Shown here: one piece after another, positions 7,118 to 14,226 of the stretch
How the letters are laid out: every line of letters starts with the position of its first letter
How positions within the stretch are numbered: the stretch's first letter is position 1
From: HGM05232 sp964646495
GTDB lineage: Bacteria > Bacteroidota > Bacteroidia > Bacteroidales > Muribaculaceae
Assembly (NCBI GenBank): GCA_964646495.1
Contig: CAZYEO010000061.1
Coordinates: forward strand, 1-14,226
Direction: 5' to 3'
Length of the DNA stretch: 14,226 bases
The notes under the pieces: model-generated
Told to the model about the DNA's origin: nothing
Seen by the model: the letters and a program-made list of their open reading frames with translations, nothing else
Databases searched by the model: none
Position numbers and translations under genes: made by a program

Positions 7118-7718
7118 ATTGTTGATTGTAGAAGATCACCCGATAGTCGTTGATGGAATCACACTATTGTTGCAGAGTTACCCCGATATTCAAATTGTAG
7201 GAACCGCTCTGCGTGGTGCTGATCTAAAAGATATTTTGAAAACAGTAGCTCCCAATATTATTCTTATGGATATAAATCTACCGGATATTAATGGGATAGA
7301 GCTATGTAAATATGTAACAGGTAATTATCCTTTTGTGAAAGTAATAGCACTTACGGGATTTAACGAGTATATTTACGTTCAGCAAATGGTAGCTGCAGGT
7401 GCTAAAGGATATATTTTGAAGAATGCTATGCCAGAAGAGATTATTGAGGCTATTCGTGAGGTTTATATTGGGAAAACATATTTCTGTGAGGAGATGAACA
7501 AGAAATTAAAGAATGACAACGGAAAACCGTTTCTCACTATGCGTGAAACCGAATTGCTCAAATTGGTCGTTGAGGGATATACAAATAGGGAGATTGCTGA
7601 TAAACTTTTTCTTGGAGTCGAGACTATCAACTCTTATCGCAAGAATCTATTATTGAAACTCGGTGTGAAAAATACGGCATCCTTGGTGCGATATGCAATT
7701 ACTGAAAAGTTGGTATAG
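7110..7718 (+). CDS. NarL/LuxR-family response regulator
   Basis: The 202-residue cytoplasmic DNA-binding regulator is the cognate partner of the overlapping kinase gene. The receiver domain (1-120) has acidic pocket residues Glu8/Asp9, phospho-acceptor Asp54 in ILMDINLPD (51-59), Thr82 and Lys104. A short linker leads to a LuxR-type helix-turn-helix (about 141-200): LTMRETELLKLVVEGYTNRE (142-161) followed by the recognition helix around VETINSYRKNLLLKL (170-184). All phosphotransfer residues are present, so it should be functional. Such regulators usually bind short palindromes as dimers; the paired palindromes before the kinase and lipoprotein genes are the obvious candidates. A hairpin follows its stop by 22 nt. 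Confidence 0.94.
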   Translation: MIKLLIVEDHPIVVDGITLLLQSYPDIQIVGTALRGADLKDILKTVAPNIILMDINLPDINGIELCKYVTGNYPFVKVIALTGFNEYIYVQQMVAAGAKGYILKNAMPEEIIEAIREVYIGKTYFCEEMNKKLKNDNGKPFLTMRETELLKLVVEGYTNREIADKLFLGVETINSYRKNLLLKLGVKNTASLVRYAITEKLV

Positions 7719-7740
7719 AAACGCTCCTTTTAGATAAACG

Positions 7741-7774
7741 AGAAGAGGCTTCCACATTAGTGAGAGCCTCTTCT
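7741..7774. terminator. Bidirectional hairpin terminator between convergent operons
   Basis: AGAAGAGGCT (7741-7750) pairs exactly with AGCCTCTTCT (7765-7774) around a 14-nt loop. It lies 22 nt after the response regulator stop and 23 nt after the end of the minus-strand lipoprotein gene, with T-rich sequence (ATATTTATT) following on the + strand. It probably serves both operons. Confidence 0.75.
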
Positions 7775-7797
7775 ATATTTATTGTGATAATCTCAGA

Positions 7798-9954
7798 TTA
7801 TAAACCGAATTTCACGTCATCTACGCACCAAGTAGCATAGTTAGCATCTTGTGTAGCGTGGTATTTGAATCCGATATACACTGTGTCACCCATACCACTA
7901 AGATCTATATTGCCCGATGGGGTCATACCTGAGTACTGTTTTCCCGGAGGAGCTACAGGCAAAGTAGGATTCAATTTTGTAATTTTTGCAGTTGCAGGAT
8001 CATTTGTGCTCATTGCATAAACTTCAAATTTTGTTGTAGTACTTTCGTAGCCATTAACGTTGGTCTGGAATGAAAGCATTTTATTAGCAGCATCCTTCAC
8101 ATTCAACGGTTGGGTAATTAGCCATGCTTCAAAAGGAGGTGTTGTTCCTTTAAAGCCGGTCATCGAAGCATAGTCATTTCCTTCAAAAGTTGGAAACCAC
8201 CAATTTTTATCACCTGATATCTTAACTGCTTTCCATCCCGGAAGTTGAGAAATCGCAGTAATACCAGTGAACGATTGATCTAAAGTTGTTACAGGATCAA
8301 CAGGCACTTCAGGTTCTGTGCTTCCACCTTCAAGTGTATAAGCGGTAGGAGTTTTAAGACCGGTAGCACCGAAGTATTTCTCGATATTAGCCTTGAAAGT
8401 TACTTTCTTTCCGAAATTTTTAGGATTTGTTTGAAGGTTTACAGCCGAACGAATTTCACCTGAAGGTAATTGAACAGGAATACAAGCAGCAACATCTTCT
8501 ACACCTGCTTTTGCAGCCAATAGAATGTTGGTTTGTGCTGTAGCTTCTGCGTTAAATTTAGCTCCTGATGATAGTGTCAGTCCTTCAACCCATCCTACGA
8601 TGTAGCCACTTACCCATACTTCGCTACCGGTAGCACTACCACTAATAACTTGATCTACTGTAAATGGAGATGCTTCGGTTCCGGCACCGGTTCCTCCACC
8701 TCCGCCGGCTCCTTCTACTACGAAGTCAGAAGCAGCACCAGCAGTAGTTACACCTGTAGTTCCCATTACTTTCACAAAAGCAGAAGCATTGAGAAGAATT
8801 TCCTTTTGGTAAACAGTTGGATTGTCAACTAAGTTAGCAGCTGAGCGAAGAGCAGTGCCTTGTGCAAGAGAAACGATAGCACAATTAGCGATGTCTTTTG
8901 TATCTGCAGTAGCACCAATCACGAGAGTATTAGCAAGAGTAACTTTGGCTTTCCATTCAATATCCGAATTGCTCTTCACTTCTGTTACTTCAGGAGCTAC
9001 AGCACCTACTATATACCCTTTGATCCATCCTTTTTTAGTAGATCCTTGCATTTCCTTAACGGCAGCAATTGTATAAGGATTTACTTTAGTCCCCTCAGTA
9101 TTTGTAGAGAATCCGATGCAATCTGCTGTAGAACGCAAAAGCAATTGCCATGATTTGTTGAAGTAGCTTAAAATACCTACTACGCTACCAGTACCTTGTG
9201 GAAGAATATCATTTTTGAAAGTTGCATAATTACTGTTGCGTACATTGATAGTATTGCCAGCAGCATCTTGCAAAACTCGGTTTGTAGATTTGTCGGCTTC
9301 AGAGAAAGTGAGAGTACCGTTAGCTTCAGGGAAAGTAACATCATCCAATCTAATTAATTGGCTTTGCCATTTTTGAAGACCTTCGGCAGTAGCAGTCAAT
9401 GAAGTCAATGTTGTAGTTACTGTATCTACAGCTGTAGGATCGGGAAGACCATTAAGTTCTACATGAGATTCAAAAAACTCCAACGGCATAAATGTTGCTT
9501 GCCATCCGAAGCTGGTAGAATAATCGGGATAACCGAGTTGTTCAAGTCCTGAATATTTACCAATATACATATTCGTAAGGTTGATTACAATTTCTTGACC
9601 TACACGATAAGTGTTGTAAAGGCTATTAGCATTGATACTCATAGTTAAAGCATAGGGAGTACCATCTGCATCGTGATCTTGGATAACAAGATTTTTGTAG
9701 ATATTACCTGTTGCATCCGAGCTGATTACGCGTCCGGCGATAATAATATCTTCGCCACCATTTTCAACTTTGATGGTATCGATATAATTCTCTTTACTGT
9801 CCCAATATTTGGCTTTAATCTCTTTAATTGTTGTATTTGGCTTATTTTGAGCTACGGGCACGCCAATCGGAGGAGTATCGAAGTTGTCTTGACAACCTAC
9901 CATACCAAATGCCATGAGCAGTAACAAGCTAAGATATAATTTAAATGATTTCAT
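7798..9954 (-). CDS. Multi-domain surface lipoprotein (DUF5689-like, two OB-like modules, choice-of-anchor-J-like end)
   Basis: A 718-residue lipoprotein: signal peptide with lipobox GMVGC (Cys21), followed by QDNFD, an acidic stretch like Bacteroidetes surface-export signals. Residues 40-285 resemble DUF5689; GRVISSDATGNIYKNLVIQD (74-93) has the G-V...G...iQD pattern of OB-fold domains found in secreted nucleases such as YhcR. Two diverged copies of another OB-like module (DUF6359-type by recollection) follow at 291-413 and 429-543, joined by a glycine-rich linker. Residues 556-718 match a choice-of-anchor-J-like jelly-roll, with WLITQPLNV (611-619) and a closing TWCVDDVKFGL. I see no catalytic motif, so binding is the likelier role. 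It starts 37 nt after the TonB-dependent receptor stop, so the two are probably co-transcribed and work as a surface complex. Confidence 0.88.
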   Translation of the reverse strand: MKSFKLYLSLLLLMAFGMVGCQDNFDTPPIGVPVAQNKPNTTIKEIKAKYWDSKENYIDTIKVENGGEDIIIAGRVISSDATGNIYKNLVIQDHDADGTPYALTMSINANSLYNTYRVGQEIVINLTNMYIGKYSGLEQLGYPDYSTSFGWQATFMPLEFFESHVELNGLPDPTAVDTVTTTLTSLTATAEGLQKWQSQLIRLDDVTFPEANGTLTFSEADKSTNRVLQDAAGNTINVRNSNYATFKNDILPQGTGSVVGILSYFNKSWQLLLRSTADCIGFSTNTEGTKVNPYTIAAVKEMQGSTKKGWIKGYIVGAVAPEVTEVKSNSDIEWKAKVTLANTLVIGATADTKDIANCAIVSLAQGTALRSAANLVDNPTVYQKEILLNASAFVKVMGTTGVTTAGAASDFVVEGAGGGGGTGAGTEASPFTVDQVISGSATGSEVWVSGYIVGWVEGLTLSSGAKFNAEATAQTNILLAAKAGVEDVAACIPVQLPSGEIRSAVNLQTNPKNFGKKVTFKANIEKYFGATGLKTPTAYTLEGGSTEPEVPVDPVTTLDQSFTGITAISQLPGWKAVKISGDKNWWFPTFEGNDYASMTGFKGTTPPFEAWLITQPLNVKDAANKMLSFQTNVNGYESTTTKFEVYAMSTNDPATAKITKLNPTLPVAPPGKQYSGMTPSGNIDLSGMGDTVYIGFKYHATQDANYATWCVDDVKFGL
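8326..9084 (-). repeat. Tandem internal module duplication in the surface lipoprotein
   Basis: Residues 291-413 and 429-543 align along their length. Shared landmarks are NPYTIAAV versus SPFTVDQV, GWIKGYIVGAV versus VWVSGYIVGWV, TLVIGATADTKDIANCAIVSL versus a copy reading NILLAAKAGVEDVAACIPVQL, LRSAANLVDNP versus IRSAVNLQTNP, and FVKVMGTTGV versus IEKYFGATGL. Divergence is high enough that the duplication is old. Confidence 0.8.
8674..8715 (-). other. Glycine-rich interdomain linker
   Basis: Encodes GAGGGGGTGAGTE plus one flanking residue (414-427) between the two repeated modules. A low-complexity flexible hinge of this kind supports treating the copies as separately folded domains. Confidence 0.7.
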
Positions 9955-9991
9955 ATCTGTAAGTTTGATTTATTAGTTTTTAATTTTATTG

Positions 9992-12739
9992 TTAGAATCT
10001 TACTCCTACGTTAAAGAATACTTTGATTCCTTGAGCGTAATAGTATTTGTTAGGATATTTAGATACTGAATAATTAGTGTAATCGAAGCGTCCTTGTTGG
10101 TAACCACCGGTTTGAATTTTGCGGTTATTAAGCACATTATCGATATTCAAATTAAGATTTAATGAAACTTTGCGGTTGAGGTAAATAAGTTTTCCTACAC
10201 TTACATTAAGTACAAAAGCATCATTTAATCTCTCTTGATTAGTAATTTCTTTTACTTTTTGATCAAGCTCTTGTTGTGTAGCACATACTTTCCAAATACC
10301 TGGCATTGCTTCATGGCGCACTGGAGATAAGTCGATATATGAATCGCCCATCCATGAGCAGTTAATATTGAAGAACCACATTCCCGGAGCAGCCCAATCT
10401 ATACCTACATTATAGGCTTGTTGAGGAGTTCCTCCAACGTAATAATTTTTCAAATATACAGTTTGTGTTGTATCTGCTTGCATTCCGTTTTCGTAGCTGC
10501 GAGTTCCTGTAGGACGATTCTTGTATTGATAACGAGAGAATGTTCCTGCTGCTGTTGCAGTGATCGATGGTGTAATCTTATAAGCCACACCAAATTCTAC
10601 ACCTTTATATGTTTTGCTTACATTGCTTAATACATAATTCATGAATGTAGAGTATTGATCATCATAGAATGAGAATCTTTCTGTTCCGTTATACATATTA
10701 GTCCAGAATCCGGTGATGCTACCTTTGAAGCGACGATAGTTGAATACATAACCGATATCTCCAGATACTACTCTTTCGCTGTTAAGACTTGCAATAGCAT
10801 TATCTTTGATACGAGGAGACACATAAGCCTGATCTGCAAGTGGAGCTTTAGTTTCATAGGCTGCATGCACTACAAAGTTGTTGCGTCCGTCGAGTTTATA
10901 TGTAGCACCTATCTTAATTCCTCCATTGTCGAAAGTATGTCTTTCTCCCTTTCCGTAGGAATTTTCGGGAGCGCGTCCATTACGCATTTTACCGTCACGT
11001 TGGTATGTGGTATATGACATCTTTAATCCGTAATTGAAGTCCCATTTATGAAGGTTTATCATATTTTGCAACCATGCATTCACGGTGAATACATTGATGT
11101 CATAATCGTATCCGAATTTGTCACCCTTTGTAACATGGCGGTTTGGATTATTCAAGTCATTTTGAAGAAGTTGCTTATTGTCAGGGAAATCTCTTTCAGA
11201 GAATTGGTCGATGTCGAGCCAGTAGTTGCCACCGAGAAGATCTTTCACTGTTTTGTAGTATGTTCCCTTAGTGTAATTAGCTCCAATACCCCCTTGTAAT
11301 GTCATATAGTCGTTAAGACGATGATTAAGAGTAGAGTTGAATTGGAAGTTTAATTGATTGCTGTGACGTTTTTCGAGGATGTATGTAGATCCGCGTTCAA
11401 CGCCTGTTTGGGTTGATTGTAAATTATTGAGGAAGTTTGTTTGATAAAGCTTATCCCAATTAATTTGGCGGAACGATTCATCGTTTTTCCACAGATTGGT
11501 ATATAAATCTACAGATTCTTGATTCCCTTCGTAATATGAAGGTAAATAACGATAATAATCAGGGCGAGGATCGGCTGCATTATACCAGTTGAGTGCAGAA
11601 GATGCATAGTTGGATGCTCTGAATCCAAAACCGGTGTTGAGCGATGTTCCCATCTTAGGTGTCCAAATCCAGTTGATTATTGCAGTTGGATCAAATGTTT
11701 CTACAACTTTTGCACTTCTCTTTTTCCCATCTTGATAACCCCAGTTTGGATTATAAAGGTTTGAGCCGGCTAAGTCATAAACTTCTTGATAAGTTGCAGA
11801 GTTGGTGGCGCGTTGGGTAGGTGCTCCGAAAGTTGTAATAGCAACTGTATGTTGTGGGTTGAATACCTTTTGCAAAGCAAGGAAGTATCCTGCTGAATGG
11901 TAGAAAGTCCCCGGATATACCCCTTCATCGGAATAGCGTCCTATTATCGAAGCAGTGAGAGCCCATCCATATTGGTTGAGTCCGGTTGAATAAGTCACCA
12001 TTCCACGTGTGTAATAATTGGAATTGGTGTATGATACACTTGCACGGAAGCCTGGAGCGTAGTCTTTAGCTAAGGCATTGATGTTAGTTGTTCCACCAAC
12101 AGTACCAAAGCCGAAACTTGTAGCCTCTAATCCGATTCCGATGGATTTGTTTTTGAATGCTTGATTCATACCACCGAGCATTGAATAATTGAAACGTCCG
12201 CGTATCGGTTCGGTGAAATTAACCCCATTTATAAAGGTTTCCGAAAAATCCTGATCGTATCCGCGCATGCGAAAACGCATCACATTAAAATCATAGCCGG
12301 CTGTCTGATAAAAAATATTATCATTAGCACCTGTAAGTGCTCCTACAGCTTGACTATTACCCTCTTCATCCTCGAGCAATGATTCTGTTACAGCAAAATC
12401 ATCATTAAAATAATTAGTACCTGAGAAAGAGGAACCTTTAAGTTTGATTGTTCCCAAGTTGCCCACCTTGTTCTTAACAATGTGAACCTCTTGTGACCAA
12501 TCTTCATAGCCTAATGACATAATCGACAGATTGTCGGATCCGACATTGGCATTTGAGATGAGGAAGTCGCCCGCAGGACCGGTGAGAACAAGCAGGTTTT
12601 GTCCGTCGACAATAACACTGGCTCCTACTACCGGCTTTCCACTTTCCGCATCAACTACTACACCTTGTATGCCTGTACGCTGCGCGAGCATGGGCAGACT
12701 ACACAAAAGTGTAAGAAGCAAAAACAGTTTGAGTCTCAT
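9992..12739 (-). CDS. TonB-dependent outer-membrane receptor
   Basis: A 915-residue outer-membrane transporter driven by TonB. Signal peptide 1-19, with cleavage before Gln20 (MLA-Q). A carboxypeptidase-regulatory-like beta domain (about 23-100: GIQGVVVDAESGKPVVGASV, then GDFLI) is typical of Bacteroidetes receptors. The plug (about 115-225) includes RFRMRGYDQDFSETFINGVNF (155-174, minus its last residue) and FGTVGGTTNIN (211-221). The beta-barrel runs to the terminal aromatic VGVRF. There is no neighbouring SusD-like gene, so this is not a standard glycan SusCD pair. The partner is the lipoprotein 37 nt downstream, and the divergent neighbour is an exported nuclease-family enzyme. The substrate cannot be read from sequence; nucleotides, phosphate or a metal are context-based possibilities. 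Confidence 0.93.
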   Translation of the reverse strand: MRLKLFLLLTLLCSLPMLAQRTGIQGVVVDAESGKPVVGASVIVDGQNLLVLTGPAGDFLISNANVGSDNLSIMSLGYEDWSQEVHIVKNKVGNLGTIKLKGSSFSGTNYFNDDFAVTESLLEDEEGNSQAVGALTGANDNIFYQTAGYDFNVMRFRMRGYDQDFSETFINGVNFTEPIRGRFNYSMLGGMNQAFKNKSIGIGLEATSFGFGTVGGTTNINALAKDYAPGFRASVSYTNSNYYTRGMVTYSTGLNQYGWALTASIIGRYSDEGVYPGTFYHSAGYFLALQKVFNPQHTVAITTFGAPTQRATNSATYQEVYDLAGSNLYNPNWGYQDGKKRSAKVVETFDPTAIINWIWTPKMGTSLNTGFGFRASNYASSALNWYNAADPRPDYYRYLPSYYEGNQESVDLYTNLWKNDESFRQINWDKLYQTNFLNNLQSTQTGVERGSTYILEKRHSNQLNFQFNSTLNHRLNDYMTLQGGIGANYTKGTYYKTVKDLLGGNYWLDIDQFSERDFPDNKQLLQNDLNNPNRHVTKGDKFGYDYDINVFTVNAWLQNMINLHKWDFNYGLKMSYTTYQRDGKMRNGRAPENSYGKGERHTFDNGGIKIGATYKLDGRNNFVVHAAYETKAPLADQAYVSPRIKDNAIASLNSERVVSGDIGYVFNYRRFKGSITGFWTNMYNGTERFSFYDDQYSTFMNYVLSNVSKTYKGVEFGVAYKITPSITATAAGTFSRYQYKNRPTGTRSYENGMQADTTQTVYLKNYYVGGTPQQAYNVGIDWAAPGMWFFNINCSWMGDSYIDLSPVRHEAMPGIWKVCATQQELDQKVKEITNQERLNDAFVLNVSVGKLIYLNRKVSLNLNLNIDNVLNNRKIQTGGYQQGRFDYTNYSVSKYPNKYYYAQGIKVFFNVGVRF

Positions 12740-12789
12740 AAAAATTGGGTTAGTATAAAAATTAATTAAATTGTTGTTCGTTGTTTGTT

Positions 12790-12804
12790 ATGTTAATTTA
12801 ACAT
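12790..12804. repeat. 15-bp palindrome in the receptor leader
   Basis: ATGTTAA-T-TTAACAT has perfect 7-bp arms around a single base. It lies 51 nt upstream of the receptor start codon and downstream of its putative -7 box, a position suited to a repressor operator or a leader element. Confidence 0.4.
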
Positions 12805-12846
12805 TGAAATCCAAATTAAACACCTCTTTTTAAGCGAAAAAGGTTT

Positions 12847-12854
12847 CAAATATA
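12847..12854 (-). promoter_or_regulatory. Putative -7 box of the receptor-lipoprotein operon
   Basis: Minus-strand TATATTTG fits TAnnTTTG exactly. It would give a leader of about 100 nt before the start codon at 12739. It is flanked by two copies of AAGCGAAA (12832-12839 and 12863-12870), 31 bp apart. No clear -33 element is visible. Confidence 0.4.
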
Positions 12855-12982
12855 GGAATAAAAAGCGAAAGAGCTATTAATTCGTGATAAAATCTTTGCA
12901 AAATAAACAAAATGCTATTACAAAGTAATGACAACTTTAAAAAGATATGCTGTATAACATGAATTAGGCATTTTCATAAAAG

Positions 12983-12997
12983 ATTTTGATACAAAAT
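12983..12997. repeat. 15-bp palindrome upstream of the nuclease promoter
   Basis: ATTTTG-ATA-CAAAAT has perfect 6-bp arms. Its centre is about 51 bp upstream of the nuclease -7 box, an upstream-activator-like position. The composition is AT-rich, so chance is a real alternative. Confidence 0.35.
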
Positions 12998-13040
12998 GAT
13001 TTTTTCACATAAATGTTATATGTCGTATCGATAAAATGTA

Positions 13041-13048
13041 TATTTTTG
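13041..13048 (+). promoter_or_regulatory. Putative -7 box of the nuclease gene
   Basis: TATTTTTG fits TAnnTTTG and lies 21 nt before the start codon at 13070. This placement argues for the start at 13070 rather than the in-frame ATG at 13013, which would lie upstream of the promoter. Confidence 0.45.
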
Positions 13049-13069
13049 AGGTCCAATTTCAATCAACAT

Positions 13070-14113
13070 ATGAAGAAGATCTTTTTATTAGCTGTAGTCA
13101 TATTAATGACATCTTGTTTGCCTTATGCTCAAGACAAACAATATCAAGTATTTGGAGTAGCATTCTATAACTTAGAAAATCTATTCGACACCATTAATAA
13201 TAATGGAAAGTATGACCATGAATTTTCTCCTTCAGGAGCTCGGCAGTGGAATGGAGATAAATATCGCTCCAAATTGAAGAATATGGCTTATGCAATAAGT
13301 CAGATGGCTACAAAAACAACTCCTATCGGGCCCGCTGTGATCGGCGTGTCGGAAATTGAAAACAAGTCGGTGCTCGATGATCTTGTGAAGCATGATCTTA
13401 TCAAGAAGTGGCATCTTCAGGTTGTTCATCACGATTCTCCCGATCGTCGTGGTGTAGATGTGGGCTTGCTATATAATCCTCGTTTCTTCCAAGTGCTTAA
13501 CGTTACGAATCATACATTGAAAATAGCATCTTATCCTGATTTCCGCACTCGTGATCAAATGTGTGTCACAGGGTTGCTTGCCGGTGAAAAAGTGAGTATA
13601 ATAGTAAATCACTGGCCCTCGCGCATTGGAGGGCAAGAGCAATCGAGCTATCTTCGTGAAGCTGCAGCGGCTCTTAATAAAGAGATTGCCGATTCTCTAT
13701 GGAAAGATGACCCCAACCAAGGTGTTATAATAATGGGTGACCTCAATGATGACCCTATGGATAAAAGTACAGCGAAAGTTCTTGGTGCGAAAAAATCAAA
13801 AGAAGATGTGGGAACACATGATTTTTATAACCCATGGTGGTCTATTCTTGATAAAGGGATTGGAACTTTAGCATATAGAGGGCAATGGAATCTATTTGAC
13901 CAAATTATTATATCCGGAAATTTAATAGGAAATGATCCCAATAAATTGAAGCTATTCAAAGCTGAAGTATTGAATAAAGAATTTTTGAAAACTACCGAAG
14001 GAGACCGTAAGGGGTATCCATTACGCACATATTCAGCCGGAGTATTCCTAAATGGATATAGCGACCACTTCCCAACTGAGATTTTTTTGGTAAGGGAAAT
14101 GCAAAAAAAATAA
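13070..14113 (+). CDS. Exported endonuclease/exonuclease/phosphatase-family enzyme
   Basis: A 347-residue member of the DNase I-like metal-dependent phosphoesterase superfamily. Ordered motifs: VAFYNLENLFDT (30-41, metal-site Asn34), IGVSEIENKSVL (91-102, catalytic Glu95), RGVDVGLLYNP (127-137), VNHWPSR (179-185, His181), IMGDLNDDP (221-229, Asp224/Asn226), WNLFDQIII (273-281) and YSDHFP (330-335, catalytic Asp332-His333). The complete active site predicts phosphodiester or phosphomonoester hydrolysis; DNA or RNA is the usual substrate, but lipids and inositol phosphates are cleaved by relatives. The N-terminus is an export signal: either lipobox-like MTSC (Cys16) or signal peptidase I cleavage at PYA-Q. 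Divergent from the receptor-lipoprotein operon, it is plausibly its extracytoplasmic enzyme. Confidence 0.9.
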   Translation: MKKIFLLAVVILMTSCLPYAQDKQYQVFGVAFYNLENLFDTINNNGKYDHEFSPSGARQWNGDKYRSKLKNMAYAISQMATKTTPIGPAVIGVSEIENKSVLDDLVKHDLIKKWHLQVVHHDSPDRRGVDVGLLYNPRFFQVLNVTNHTLKIASYPDFRTRDQMCVTGLLAGEKVSIIVNHWPSRIGGQEQSSYLREAAAALNKEIADSLWKDDPNQGVIIMGDLNDDPMDKSTAKVLGAKKSKEDVGTHDFYNPWWSILDKGIGTLAYRGQWNLFDQIIISGNLIGNDPNKLKLFKAEVLNKEFLKTTEGDRKGYPLRTYSAGVFLNGYSDHFPTEIFLVREMQKK

Positions 14114-14226
14114 AAAAATAGGATGCAGGGAATTGCAAATAGATTTAAATAAAGTTAAATACCGGCTTTTCACTGTTATAAATACTTTATGAGAAACAAA
14201 ATCTATACTTTTGTAGAATATATATT
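14114..14226. promoter_or_regulatory. Right-edge intergenic with putative + strand promoter
   Basis: TACTTTTG at 14206-14213 fits TAnnTTTG and points out of the window, suggesting a gene that begins just beyond. No hairpin terminator for the nuclease gene is seen in 14114-14200. No coding sequence is recognised here. Confidence 0.35.

Larger units (their letters stand above)
12740..13069. other. 330-nt divergent intergenic region, receptor versus nuclease
   Basis: No gene is seen here. It is very AT-rich and holds outward-facing -7 boxes (minus at 12847-12854, plus at 13041-13048), two 15-bp palindromes (12790-12804 and 12983-12997) and an 8-bp direct repeat AAGCGAAA at 12832 and 12863. The density of small symmetric elements suggests shared regulation, though AT-rich DNA yields such matches by chance. 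Confidence 0.5.

Noticed and set aside
8674..8715. Frameshift or assembly artefact at the glycine-rich stretch
   Set aside because: The frame continues into a module homologous to the preceding one, so the GC-rich run is a genuine linker.
7798..12739. SusCD-type polysaccharide utilisation pair
   Set aside because: The lipoprotein lacks SusD-like helical TPR architecture and motifs, and no glycoside hydrolase, sulfatase or glycan regulator is nearby.
13013..13069. In-frame upstream start for the nuclease at 13013
   Set aside because: It precedes the putative -7 box at 13041-13048 and would place 19 residues before an otherwise standard signal peptide.

Overview
The window looks like a chromosomal segment of an AT-rich member of the Bacteroidetes, most likely order Bacteroidales. 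Four things point there: putative -7 promoter elements of the form TAnnTTTG, weak or absent Shine-Dalgarno sequences, families typical of the phylum (DUF4294, DUF5689-type lipoprotein, TPR histidine kinase, large signal peptidase I), and lipoproteins with acidic residues soon after the lipobox cysteine. Eleven protein-coding genes are supported. I see no tRNA, rRNA, insertion sequence, prophage gene or CRISPR array.

Positions 1-2923 hold a tight + strand housekeeping operon: dapB (lysine/diaminopimelate synthesis), lepB (signal peptidase I) and a WbqC-family gene, with gaps of 17 and 6 nt. A small membrane protein (DUF2231 type, 2993-3421) follows behind a perfect AT-rich palindrome. It converges on, and overlaps by 6 nt, a minus-strand DUF4294 gene (3416-4039).

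Positions 4106-7774 look like a signalling unit. An unrecognised lipoprotein (4178-5023, minus) is divergent from a TPR sensor histidine kinase (5204-7117) that overlaps its NarL/LuxR-type response regulator (7110-7718). The 180-nt region between the lipoprotein and the kinase carries two C-tract/A-tract/G-tract palindromes. Each is centred about 30 bp upstream of one of two outward-facing -7 boxes. This suggests that one DNA-binding protein, plausibly the adjacent response regulator, controls both directions.

Positions 7741-14113 look like a surface uptake or degradation unit. A TonB-dependent receptor (9992-12739, minus) is followed 37 nt later by a large multi-domain lipoprotein (7798-9954, minus). 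The lipoprotein has a DUF5689-like N-terminus, two diverged copies of an OB-like module and a choice-of-anchor-J-like C-terminus. Divergent from the receptor, across 330 nt with several palindromes and repeats, is an exported endonuclease/exonuclease/phosphatase-family enzyme (13070-14113). The set is consistent with extracellular nucleic-acid or phosphoester scavenging: the nuclease cuts, the OB-like lipoprotein binds and the receptor imports. The substrate is inferred, not shown. A putative promoter at the right edge points to another gene beyond the window.
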